DNA from: an uncultured Phocaeicola sp.
GTDB lineage: Bacteria; Bacteroidota; Bacteroidia; Bacteroidales; Bacteroidaceae
Assembly (NCBI GenBank): GCA_944322395.1
Contig: CALUPA010000022.1
Location: 1 to 33,702 of the forward strand
Reading direction: 5' to 3'
DNA length: 33,702 bases
Under the pieces are notes generated by a model, which was not told where the DNA came from, did no database searches, and was given only the letters and a program-made list of their open reading frames with translations. Made by a program: the position numbers and the translations under genes. Positions 7,334 through 15,126 of the stretch are shown piece after piece; the stretch's first letter is position 1, and every line of letters begins with the position of its first letter.

Positions 7334-9425
7334 AACCACAACCGTTCTTCCACTCCGAACATCCATAGGCAGTTTTACCCTTTATGATGGTACCTTTACC
7401 GCATAAAGGGCAAATCTTGCCAACCATATCATCTCCCACGATTTCCGGTTCAACGTTCTTTTTCTCAACTTTCGGAGTCGCTTTCTTGCGTGGAGTTCTG
7501 GCTGTAGCAGTTTTTGCTGCCGCATCTTTCCCCGCCGCATTTTTCTTGGCAGCAGCCTTCACATCCTCCTCCGAAGTTACTGTCACACGGCGGTTGCTCG
7601 TATCCCTTATCACGCTATATACAATCTCCGTAACCATCTGTTTCAGCTCGCTGATGAATGTGGAGGCATCGTAGCTCTTCTTCTCTATTTCGCGAAGCTT
7701 CTTTTCCCAGATACCTGTCAGTTCGGCAGATTTCAGCAACTCTTCATGAATGAGCTGTATCAGTTCCACCCCCGTAGGAGTAGCTATAAGATTTTTCTTC
7801 TCCTTGCGGATATATCTTCTCTTGAACAACGTTTCGATTATGGCAGCACGTGTAGAAGGACGGCCTATACCGTTTTCCTTCATAGCATCGCGCAGTTCAT
7901 CGTTTTCCACCAGCTTGCCGGCAGTTTCCATAGCTCGGAGCAAAGTAGCCTCAGTGTAAGGACGTGGCGGCTGAGTCCACTTTTCGAAGAGCGAAGGATA
8001 ATGCGGACCGCTTTCACCTTTTACAAATGCAGGCAAAGTCTTTTCCTCATCATTCTCCTTAGTATCGTCCTGCTGTTCTTTAGAGAACACCACTCTCCAT
8101 CCCTGCTCCAGGATTTGTTTTCCCGTGGCCTTAAATTCTATAGAATCCGCTTCACCTATCACCGTAGTGGTAGAGAACTTACAGTCCGGATAGAACACAG
8201 CTATGAAACGTCTTGCAATATGGTCGTAAACCGTTTTCTCCATATTCGTCAACTCACGTGGCTGCACACCCGTTGGAATAATGGCATGGTGGTCCGTAAC
8301 CTTCGAGTTGTCGAATACCTTTTTCGATTTTATTAGCTGTTTTCCTGCCAGAGGAGCCGTATATAAGGCATAATCCTTCAGTCCCTCAAGAATCTTGGGA
8401 CACTTGGGATATATATCGTCACTCAGGAAAGTAGTATCCACACGCGGATAAGTAGCCACCTTCTTTTCGTAAAGCGACTGAATGAGCTGCAAAGTCATGT
8501 CGGCAGAATAACCGAACTTTTTGTTACACTCCACCTGTAGCGAAGTAAGGTCGAAAAGTCTTGGCGGAGCCTCCGTACCTTTCTTCGATGAAATGTCGGT
8601 GATGAAAAACGGAACGTTCTTTATGCGTTCCAGCAATTGTTCGCCTGTAGCCTGGTCTGTGATAGGAGGAATACCTCTGTTGGCATCTTCTTTCGCAGGA
8701 GTTTTCTTTTTCAACTGCGGATTTTCCTTTTCAGCTGCGGCCTCTTCAGCCAGTTCCTCGTCACTCTTGCGCACTATGGCAGAGAACACAGTATCCCTGT
8801 ACGAAGTTTTCAGTTCCCAATACTGTTTAGGCACGAAATTTTCTATTTCCTGCTGTCTTTTCACTATAAGAGCCAGTGTAGGTGTCTGCACACGTCCTAT
8901 AGACAAAACCTGTTTGTTCTGTCCGTACTTAAGGGTATAAAGTCGTGTGGCATTCATTCCTAAAGTCCAGTCGCCTATCGCACGGCTGAGTCCCGCCTCA
9001 TACAATGGCTGGAATTCCGACTGGTCTTTCAGATTGGCAAATCCCTCTCTGATAGCCTCCTCCGTAAGCGATGAAATCCACAGACGCTTCACCGGGCATT
9101 TCGCTCCTGCCTTCTGCATCACCCACCGCTGTATCAGTTCACCTTCCTGTCCGGCATCACCGCAGTTTATTATCATATCCGCTTTCTGCATCAACGATTC
9201 TATTATCTTGAACTGCTTTTCTATTCCTGAATCGTTTATCAGCTTTATTCCGAAGCGCGGCGGTATCATCGGCAGGCTTGCCAGCGACCACGATTTCCAC
9301 TGCGGAGTATATTCGTGCGGCTCCTTCAGCGTACACAGGTGTCCGAATGTCCATGTCACCTGATATCCGTTTCCTTCTATGAAACCATCCTTCTTGTTGT
9401 CTGTCAGTATAAGCTTATAAAATCG
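7317..9425 (-). pseudogene. topB: Type IA DNA topoisomerase III, 5' end missing or decayed
   Basis: The body is a clear topoisomerase III: YQVTWTFGHLC, the Toprim acidic site CGDAGQEGE, LSIGRVQTPTLALIV, the active-site tyrosine region TYPRVDTTF, an Ala/Lys-rich linker and a C-terminal zinc finger (CPLC and, after a gap, two more Cys). The open frame stops at 9426-9428, so the first Toprim strand with the conserved I-A-E-K-P-S and its catalytic Glu is absent. No ATG exists in frame before GTG at 9357-9359, which is inside the conserved domain. In another minus-strand frame, 9451-9465 reads VISEK, and HDI follows with stops and shifts, which looks like a decayed start. The middle acidic residue of the Toprim DxD is Gly; I believe this is lineage-normal. 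As it stands, no active enzyme is expected unless there is a sequence error. Confidence 0.75.
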
Positions 9426-9672
9426 TTAAATGTCATGCAATTTTCGTGATTTTTTCCGATATAACCAAATAAATGTGGTATTTATAGGGATTGAGAAAAC
9501 ATGGCACGGCTTGCATTAAATATTGAAAATTGAAAAATCCAAGGAAATAAATAGGTTGATTTTTAAATTTTCCAAAGAAATAATGGAATTGTTTGTAGCG
9601 GATATCAAAAGAATTAAAGCAGAGAACAAGGTTTTATTTTATAATTTCCGACTATGCTTATTTTGGTACTGA

Positions 9673-9760
9673 CTGTAGTCGGCAGTATTGTCCACTATAG
9701 TCGGCAGCATTGCTGAATACAGTCGGTAGCTCTGCCCACTATAGTCGGCACCAAAAAAAG
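9673..9760. repeat. 22-bp tandem array with AGTCGGCAG core, four copies
   Basis: Cores begin at 9677, 9699, 9721 and 9743, an exact 22-base period. Units 1, 2 and 4 share AGTCGGCA; unit 3 reads AGTCGGTAG. The bases between cores are weakly self-complementary (for example CAGCATTGCTG). An inverted copy, CCGACTAT, lies just before at 9648-9655, and the last unit runs into the hairpin GGCAC-N8-GTGCC (9747-9764). No gene overlaps it. Confidence 0.85.
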
Positions 9761-9942
9761 TGCCATCATTTTCAGTCTTTTTTGTCTGCTTGTTCGAAAT
9801 CCATTCAAATACTGTTTAAATGGTATTTAAATATAACAAAACACATATTACCCTTTCGCTGTGTGAAAGATGTGAAAGTGATTTGTACTATAATCTGAAA
9901 TAATCTTACATTTAATTATTTTTCATTTTGGAATAAAAAGAG

Positions 9943-9950
9943 TATTTTTG
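9943..9950 (+). promoter_or_regulatory. Promoter-like -7 box TATTTTTG
   Basis: It matches TAnnTTTG and lies 25 bases before a 28-bp palindrome. No clear downstream gene uses it, so it may be a promoter of a lost or unrecognised transcript, or a chance match in AT-rich DNA. Confidence 0.35.
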
Positions 9951-9975
9951 TTGATGAACTGATTTATAACAACAT

Positions 9976-10003
9976 ATCATTTTGCTAACGTCAGCAAAAT
10001 GAT
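9976..10003. repeat. 28-bp near-perfect palindrome, operator-like
   Basis: ATCATTTTGCT (9976-9986) is inverted exactly as AGCAAAATGAT (9993-10003), around a near-palindromic AACGTC centre. There is no following T-run, so it does not look like a terminator. A weaker dyad GTACT/AGTAC (10005-10021) lies directly after it. Confidence 0.8.
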
Positions 10004-10038
10004 TGTACTCGATTCAAGTACCCAACGTAAAATAAATT

Positions 10039-10277
10039 AAATATTTACACGCTTAAATAAAAGAGCATTATTGCTTTTATTAAAATTTGGATATAATCAA
10101 GCTTTAGATGAATGCATTGAATATTTGTCCAAAGATATTAACTCTTTGTGTAACCCATTTATAACTCCGACATTCAATTATAAAGATATAAAGTATTTAT
10201 CAAAAATAATTACTTTATTATGGATTGCATGTGGTTATACAAAACCATTTATAAGATGCACCATTAAGTATAGCTAA
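10039..10277 (+). other. Weak ORF without ATG, possible gene remnant
   Basis: The frame is open from the stop before 10039 to the TAA at 10275-10277. It has no ATG; the first alternative start is TTG at 10071, which gives 68 residues. The product is Lys/Ile/Leu-rich (for example LDECIEYLSKDINSL and YKDIKYLSKIITLLWIACGY) and matches nothing I recognise. It could be the tail of a decayed gene or a chance ORF in AT-rich DNA. Confidence 0.25.
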
Positions 10278-10323
10278 AGCATTGGGAATTATACATAAAT
10301 ACAATGATTAATATTATAGAGAT

Positions 10324-11648
10324 ATGCCAAAACCAACCGCATAGAATATAAAAGAGAATTGACTCCCGAACTTGATATTGAAAAGGAGATTGTAGCTTTC
10401 TTGAATTACAAAGAAGGTGGATATATCTATATCGGCATTGATAAAGACGGTTCTACCGTAGGTGTGAAAGATATAGATGATTGCATGCTGAGACTGAAAG
10501 ACCGTATAAAGCATAATATTTCTCCTTCGGCAATGGGGCTGTTTGATATAGCTGAAGAACAGAAGGATGGGCTCAGCATTATAAAAATAACGATTGCGAG
10601 CGGAATAGAAAAGCCGTATTTCAAAACAAAATTCGGGATGACACCGCGAGGCGCATATATGCGTGTAGGAACATCGGCAGAGCCTATGCCTCAAGAACAG
10701 ATTGACCGTCTGTTTGCCATGAGGACACGCAATTCTATCGGACGCATTGTATCCAACCGTCAGGATTTGAGTTTTGAACAGTTGCGTATATATTATGACG
10801 AACGGGGTAAAAGACTAAATGATAATTTTAAACGTACTTTGGAACTGCTCACCGAAGATGGGAAATACAATTATGTAGCCTATCTTTTAGCTGATGAGAA
10901 CGGGAACTCCATAAAAGTAGCCAAGTATTCAAGTTTAGACAGATGTGACTTAATAGAAAACAATGAGTATGGATATTGCTCACTTATAAAAGCCACTAAA
11001 AGCGTTTTGTCCAAACTCGATATAGAGAATAAGGTTGCCGCTACTATTACTCCCATGGAACGTATTGAAACTCCACTATGGAACAAGGTTGCTCTGCGTG
11101 AGGCTGTTATAAACGCGATAGTGCATAACGACTATTCGTTTGAAGTACCTCCCAAATTTGAAATATTTCCAGACAGACTGGAGATAACATCGGCAGGGCG
11201 TTTGCCGGAATCTCTCTCCAAAGAGGAATTCTTCAATGGTATATCAATTCCACGCAACAAGGAATTGATGCGCATATATCGTGATGTGGAATTGGTTGAA
11301 TCTTTAGGCTCTGGAATACCTCGTATATTAAGAGCGTATGGGAAAGATTGTTTTAAGTTTACTGATAATTTTATCCGTATTACTTTTCCGATAAGTACAA
11401 GTGACCATGCAAGTGTACAAGTAACAAAACTCATTTCTGTTTTAATAGGAGAAATGGGACGTTCGGAATTGCAGAATATGTTATTAATTAAGAATAGAGA
11501 TTATTTTAGAACGGATTATTTAATTCCGGCAATTAATAACGGTTATATAGAACTAACAATACCAGATAAACCCAATAGTCAAAATCAAAAATATCGCCTT
11601 ACGGCAAAAGGTTTGGCATTGAAGAAGACTTTGAAAAATAGCAAATAA
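10324..11648 (+). CDS. AlbA_2/HATPase-type putative DNA-binding regulator; start out of frame
   Basis: The protein has an N-terminal AlbA_2-type (Schlafen-like) domain (NRIEYKREL, then FLNYKEGGYIYIGIDKDG) and a central ATPase-type region with the N-box REAVINAIVHNDYS and the later ESLGSGIPRI. A C-terminal winged-helix-like part includes LIGEMGRSELQN. Such proteins (COG2865 type) are putative transcriptional regulators, often in accessory DNA. The nearest ATG (10324) reads only six codons before a stop, because its frame is one base off from the conserved NRIEYKREL frame. One extra A in the AAAA run at 10329-10332 would join them. The first start in the main frame is TTG at 10359, after the conserved motif. 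Either a one-base lesion, phase variation or a sequence error is likely. Confidence 0.75.
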
Positions 11649-11686
11649 CGATTTAGATAATAAAGATGAACGAATAAAATAATCCT

Positions 11687-11727
11687 ATTTAAACAGTGCT
11701 TAAATAACGTTTAAACACTGTTTAAAT
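11687..11727. repeat. 12-bp inverted repeat ATTTAAACAGTG / CACTGTTTAAAT
   Basis: Perfect 12-base arms flank a 17-base spacer just after the AlbA/ATPase gene. The right arm is part of ACTGTTTAAATGGT (11717-11730), which also occurs at 9811-9824 on the other side of that gene. It could mark element ends or serve as a weak terminator without a T-run. Confidence 0.75.
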
Positions 11728-11944
11728 GGTTTTCAAAATGCTTGCAAAAGGTTTGCAAGATATGGGAGTTGATATAATTTCCTGTCACAACCGGATAGTG
11801 GGTTTGCTGAAAGCCTATGAAACAGATAAAAAGCAAGGAGCTAACTTTAAAAGTCGCTCCAGTTTCTCCATCAACCACATGATTGCCGAGATTGGCGGTA
11901 CAAAAATACATACTTTTCGCTGCTTTTCCAGAATTTTAATGTAA
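11726..11944 (+). CDS. Small hypothetical protein, 72 residues
   Basis: The ORF starts with ATG at 11726, or possibly ATG at 11738 (MLAKGLQDMG). The composition looks protein-like (DKKQGANFKSRSSFSINHMIAEIGGTKIHT) rather than random, but I do not recognise the family. A perfect inverted repeat CTTGCAAA-agg-TTTGCAAG (11741-11759) lies in its first codons. The C-terminus may be truncated, since the last residues look unlike the rest. It may be a fragment of a larger accessory protein. No function is proposed. Confidence 0.4.
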   Translation: MVFKMLAKGLQDMGVDIISCHNRIVGLLKAYETDKKQGANFKSRSSFSINHMIAEIGGTKIHTFRCFSRILM

Positions 11945-11981
11945 TCCACATCCCCTCCCCACCGTAAACATTTACTCATAA

Positions 11982-12019
11982 ACATTTGTTTTATATTCAG
12001 AAACCAAAAAAACAAATGT
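11982..12019. repeat. 11-bp inverted repeat before the flavodoxin-like pair
   Basis: ACATTTGTTTT (11982-11992) pairs exactly with AAAACAAATGT (12009-12019) over a 16-base loop, ending 6 bases before the ATG of the next gene. It could be an operator or a 5' UTR hairpin affecting translation. Confidence 0.6.
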
Positions 12020-12025
12020 AAATCT

Positions 12026-12538
12026 ATGAAACTGATAATGAGCGATAGACCCATTAACGTAAAGATAGGGGAAAATAAAGATATAAAGTATATAGACTTA
12101 TCGTCCATGAAGATTGCCAATTGTGTGGGATGCTTCGGATGCTGGACAAAGACGCCGGGCAAATGTGTTATTCGAGACGATGCCGCCAAAGTATATCCGT
12201 TTATAGCGGAAAGCAGTTCAGTGATATACGTAAGCCATGTAAAATACGGTGGTTACGACTCTGTGATGAAAACAATGATTGAGAGGGCTATCCCGATACA
12301 ACAGGCATTTATACGCATACACCAGGGAGAGACTCACCATGTGCAGCGTAATGTGGCAACTAAGGATGCTGTAATAATAGCGTATGGCAATACTGACAGT
12401 GAGGAACAGGAGATATTCCGACAGCTGGTGGAACGCAATGCACGAAACATGAACTTTGGGAAATATGAGATAGTATTCGTAACGGAACACGAAGTGGAGA
12501 AAACTGTTCAAAATGAATTTAAGAAATGGGAAAAGTAA
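12026..12538 (+). CDS. Flavodoxin-fold oxidoreductase-like protein with CxxCxxC motif
   Basis: This 170-residue protein resembles NADPH-dependent FMN reductase/flavodoxin-fold proteins. Residues around 36-50 read CVGCFGCWTKTPGKC, the cysteine-rich loop of iron-sulfur flavoprotein-like members, and KYGGYDSVMKTMIER follows the expected flavin-binding region. The N-terminus is unusual: MKLIMSDRPI lacks the G-S-P-R phosphate-binding loop present in the next gene. The reading frame overlaps the next gene by 13 bases, so they are translated together and may act as a heteromer. Substrate is unknown. I recall similar pairs in Clostridia, which would fit transfer, but this was not checked. Confidence 0.72.
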   Translation: MKLIMSDRPINVKIGENKDIKYIDLSSMKIANCVGCFGCWTKTPGKCVIRDDAAKVYPFIAESSSVIYVSHVKYGGYDSVMKTMIERAIPIQQAFIRIHQGETHHVQRNVATKDAVIIAYGNTDSEEQEIFRQLVERNARNMNFGKYEIVFVTEHEVEKTVQNEFKKWEK

Positions 12539-13137
12539 TGATTATTAACGGTAGCCCACGTGCTCCGAAATCGAACTCAAGAAAATACTCGGAGATTTTT
12601 ATTAAATACAGCAAGCTGCAATGTGACTACTTCAACATAACTAAGTCCAACCATCATGAACTGATTGCAGAGATGGAGAAATATTCGGACGTCGTTATTG
12701 TATTTCCACTGTATGCCGACTCCCTTCCTGTGGGACTGCTGAACTTCTTGAAAAATCTGGAAACCAATCTTCCTAAGAATAGACCTGTTATTTCAATATT
12801 GATTAACTGCGGATTTCTGGAGTATGAGCAGAACTGTGTGGCTGTAAGTATGATAAGATATTTCTGTCGGCATAACAATCTTCCTATGGGTTCGGTCCTC
12901 ATGCTAGGCAGTGGGGAGGCTATACTTGACACTCCGTTCAGATATATAGCTGTAAGGGCAATAAAAAGATTGTCGGAATCTGTAAACAAAAGAAACTACA
13001 AAGATTTAACGGCTACAATGCCACTTCCCAAATGGCTGTTTAAGATGGCAGCACGTTCATACTGGATTCGCTATGGAAAGAAATTCGGAGTCAGCGAAAA
13101 AGAAATGAAACGCATGGAAATAGAAGGAAATATGTGA
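12526..13137 (+). CDS. Flavodoxin-like / NADPH-dependent FMN reductase family protein
   Basis: The 203-residue protein opens with the flavodoxin-type phosphate loop (VMIINGSPRAPKSNS, residues 4-18). VVIVFPLYADSLPVGLLNFL follows, the second flavin-contacting segment, as in NAD(P)H:FMN/quinone oxidoreductases. The start ATG overlaps the end of the preceding gene, which implies coupled translation. Unlike its partner it has no cysteine cluster. The C-terminal 50 residues are basic and hydrophobic (KWLFKMAARSYWIRYGKKF). Its role is probably electron transfer or reductive modification, which is inference only. Confidence 0.75.
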   Translation: MGKVMIINGSPRAPKSNSRKYSEIFIKYSKLQCDYFNITKSNHHELIAEMEKYSDVVIVFPLYADSLPVGLLNFLKNLETNLPKNRPVISILINCGFLEYEQNCVAVSMIRYFCRHNNLPMGSVLMLGSGEAILDTPFRYIAVRAIKRLSESVNKRNYKDLTATMPLPKWLFKMAARSYWIRYGKKFGVSEKEMKRMEIEGNM

Positions 13138-13302
13138 AATAGGTATATAACAACTGAATATAGAAGAATAAAATAGCATGAGTGTTTGCGCTTAGGATAA
13201 TATAGATAGCATAAATGGTATCAATGATAATTTGTTACTATTAAATTGTTGTTAAAATCAGAGAAAAACTTTCATTTTATTTCGTTATTTCAAAAATATA
13301 TA

Positions 13303-13310
13303 TACCTTTG
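13303..13310 (+). promoter_or_regulatory. Bacteroides-type -7 box for the leucine operon
   Basis: TACCTTTG matches TAnnTTTG and sits 22 bases before the leader-peptide ATG, so the transcript would begin close to 13315. It is the only good promoter candidate ahead of leuA. Confidence 0.75.
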
Positions 13311-13332
13311 CATCGAACAAAAAGAAAATTAT

Positions 13333-13419
13333 ATGAATACAATGTTTTTACATATTCTGCTATGCGGTATTATTATTCTACTAGGTACACTGGTGGGAAG
13401 TGAGTCGCGTGCATACTGA
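13333..13419 (+). CDS. Leucine/isoleucine-rich leader peptide of the leu operon
   Basis: This is a 28-codon ORF, ATG to TGA, just downstream of the leu promoter. It has six Leu (codons 6, 9, 10, 16, 17, 20), four Ile (8, 13, 14, 15) and one Val (21), including the run GIIILLG at codons 12-18. Three of the six Leu codons are CTA, which appears uncommon in the following leu genes; uncommon codons would increase sensitivity to charged tRNA supply. The antiterminator arm begins at codon 21, and the ORF is followed by a Rho-independent terminator ahead of leuA. This is the geometry of classical leader-peptide attenuation. Being short, it would be missed by most gene callers. Confidence 0.88.
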   Translation: MNTMFLHILLCGIIILLGTLVGSESRAY

Positions 13420-13459
13420 TGTAAGAACATAAAGATATATCAAGCCTTTCTCACTTCCC
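13395..13459 (+). promoter_or_regulatory. Antiterminator helix of the leu attenuator
   Basis: GGGAAGTGAG (13395-13404, inside the leader ORF) is exactly complementary to CTCACTTCCC (13450-13459). The latter overlaps the end of the terminator's left arm and its loop, so the two structures exclude each other. A ribosome stalled on the Ile/Leu run (13369-13383) leaves 13395-13404 free to form this helix. A ribosome at the stop codon (13417-13419) would mask it. Confidence 0.85.
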
Positions 13460-13479
13460 TGTGCGAAAGGCTTTTTTTT
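13442..13479 (+). terminator. Attenuator terminator upstream of leuA
   Basis: AAGCCTTTC (13442-13450) pairs perfectly with GAAAGGCTT (13465-13473) over a 14-base loop and runs straight into eight T residues (13472-13479). It ends 19 bases before the leuA start, so it can act only by stopping transcripts before the operon. Confidence 0.92.
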
Positions 13480-13498
13480 GATAACTATATAAAATGCA

Positions 13499-15001
13499 AT
13501 GAATATGAGTGAGAGATTATTTATTTTTGACACAACTCTTCGAGATGGTGAGCAGGTTCCTGGTTGTCAGCTTAATACTGTAGAAAAGATTCAGGTTGCC
13601 CGCCAGTTGGAAGCACTTGGAGTGGACATTATTGAGGCTGGCTTTCCGGTTTCAAGTCCCGGTGACTTCAATTCAGTAATTGAGATATCAAAGGCAGTGA
13701 CATGGCCAACTATCTGTGCACTTACACGCGCTGTGCAGAAAGATATTGATGTAGCTGCCGAGGCTTTGAAATATGCAAAGCATAAAAGAATTCATACAGG
13801 AATCGGTACATCAGATTCGCATATTAAGTACAAATTCAATTCTACTAGGGAAGAAATCATAGAACGTGCTGTCGCTGCTGTAAAATATGCTAAGCGATAT
13901 GTTGAGGATGTAGAGTTTTATGCTGAAGATGCCGGACGTACTGAAAATGAATATCTGGCTAGAGTAGTGGAAGCTGTAATCAAGGCAGGAGCTACAGTAG
14001 TAAACATTCCTGATACTACCGGATACTGTCTTCCTGAAGAATATGGCGCAAAAATCAAATATTTGATGGAACATGTCAATGGAATAGACAAGGCCATAAT
14101 TTCCACTCACTGCCATAATGATTTGGGTATGGCTACTGCAAATACCATTTCCGGTGTTTTGAGCGGAGCAAGACAGGTTGAGGTGACTATCAATGGTATA
14201 GGTGAGAGAGCCGGAAATACTTCTCTTGAAGAGGTGGCTATGATTCTTCGCTGCCACAATGACATTGATATTGATACAAACATCAATACTACAAAGATTT
14301 ATCCTACAAGCCGAATGGTTTCAAGCCTGATGAATATGCCTGTTCAGCCTAACAAGGCTATTGTGGGACGTAATGCATTTGCACATTCGTCAGGAATCCA
14401 TCAGGATGGAGTATTGAAGAATGTTCAGACGTACGAGATTATCGACCCTAAGGATGTGGGTATTGATGACAATGCTATCGTATTGACAGCTCGCAGCGGA
14501 CGTGCAGCATTGAAACACAGACTTCATATTCTAGGATTGGATATGACTCAGGAAAAACTTGACAAGGTTTATGAGGACTTCCTTAAGCTTGCCGACAAGA
14601 AGAAAGATATTTCTGACGATGATATTATGGTATTGGCTGGTGCCGACAGAAATGTGAACCACCATATCAAATTGGAATATCTGCAGGTTACAAGTGGTGT
14701 AGGTGTGCGTTCTGTTGCCAGTCTTGGACTTAACATTTCTGGAGAGCATTTCGAAGCTGCAGCTACCGGTAATGGTCCTGTGGATGCCGCTATTAAAGCT
14801 GTCAAGCAGATTATCAAACGTCAGATGACACTGAAGGAATTTACTATCCAGGCTATCAGCAAAGGTAGTGATGATGTGGGTAAAGTACATATGCAGGTGG
14901 AATATGATGGTCAGATGTTCTATGGATTCGGTGCCAATACAGATATCATTGCTGCCTCGGTAGAAGCTTATATCGACTGTATCAACAAGTTCAAAAAATA
15001 A
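13499..15001 (+). CDS. leuA: 2-isopropylmalate synthase
   Basis: LeuA condenses 2-oxoisovalerate with acetyl-CoA, the first committed step to leucine. The 500-residue protein has DTTLRDGEQ at 11-19, the metal-binding HCHND at 204-208, NGIGERAGN and the C-terminal allosteric LeuA dimer domain (about 385-500) that binds leucine. The start could be ATG 13499 or, more like known proteins, ATG 13505 ([14 protein letters not shown]). It is the first structural gene after the attenuator. The gap to leuC contains an imperfect inverted repeat. Confidence 0.97.
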   Translation: MNMSERLFIFDTTLRDGEQVPGCQLNTVEKIQVARQLEALGVDIIEAGFPVSSPGDFNSVIEISKAVTWPTICALTRAVQKDIDVAAEALKYAKHKRIHTGIGTSDSHIKYKFNSTREEIIERAVAAVKYAKRYVEDVEFYAEDAGRTENEYLARVVEAVIKAGATVVNIPDTTGYCLPEEYGAKIKYLMEHVNGIDKAIISTHCHNDLGMATANTISGVLSGARQVEVTINGIGERAGNTSLEEVAMILRCHNDIDIDTNINTTKIYPTSRMVSSLMNMPVQPNKAIVGRNAFAHSSGIHQDGVLKNVQTYEIIDPKDVGIDDNAIVLTARSGRAALKHRLHILGLDMTQEKLDKVYEDFLKLADKKKDISDDDIMVLAGADRNVNHHIKLEYLQVTSGVGVRSVASLGLNISGEHFEAAATGNGPVDAAIKAVKQIIKRQMTLKEFTIQAISKGSDDVGKVHMQVEYDGQMFYGFGANTDIIAASVEAYIDCINKFKK

Positions 15002-15011
15002 TACAAGTAGC

Positions 15012-15097
15012 TTTTCAGACAAAAGAACATAAGTACATAAATAAAAAATATGAGATATAATCAAGTAAATATGTCGTTTTGTTCTTATGTCTGAAAA
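15012..15097. repeat. Imperfect inverted repeat in the leuA-leuC gap
   Basis: The 22-base arms 15012-15033 and 15076-15097 pair at 20 of 22 positions (both include TTTTCAGACA or its complement), with a 42-base AT-rich loop. No T-run follows, so a terminator is unlikely. An mRNA processing or stability hairpin within the operon is a reasonable guess. Confidence 0.75.
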
Positions 15098-15126
15098 CCT
15101 TAAAAACTCAATAACTAAAAATAAAC

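Larger units (their letters stand above)
9426..10323. other. Long AT-rich region between topB remnant and AlbA/ATPase gene
   Basis: About 900 bases hold no well-supported gene. From left to right it contains a possible decayed topB start (9428-9470), a 22-bp tandem array (9673-9760), a CTGTTTAAATGGT motif repeated near 11.7 kb, a promoter-like TATTTTTG (9943-9950), a large palindrome (9976-10003) and a weak ORF (10039-10277). Base composition is more AT-rich than the flanking genes, as expected of non-coding or acquired DNA. Confidence 0.7.

Noticed and set aside
7746..8336. 196-residue plus-strand ORF inside topB
   Set aside because: It is the antisense shadow of a well-conserved topoisomerase frame and has no recognisable domain.
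9673..9760. CRISPR array
   Set aside because: The repeats are contiguous 22-bp units with no unique spacers of regular size, and no cas genes are near.
9710..9898. 62-residue ORF over the repeat array
   Set aside because: It runs through the tandem repeats and AT-rich DNA, has no protein-like features, and is best seen as chance.
11815..12189. 124-residue minus-strand ORF across the start of the flavodoxin-like gene
   Set aside because: It is opposite a better supported coding frame with a CxxCxxC motif and has no domain of its own.
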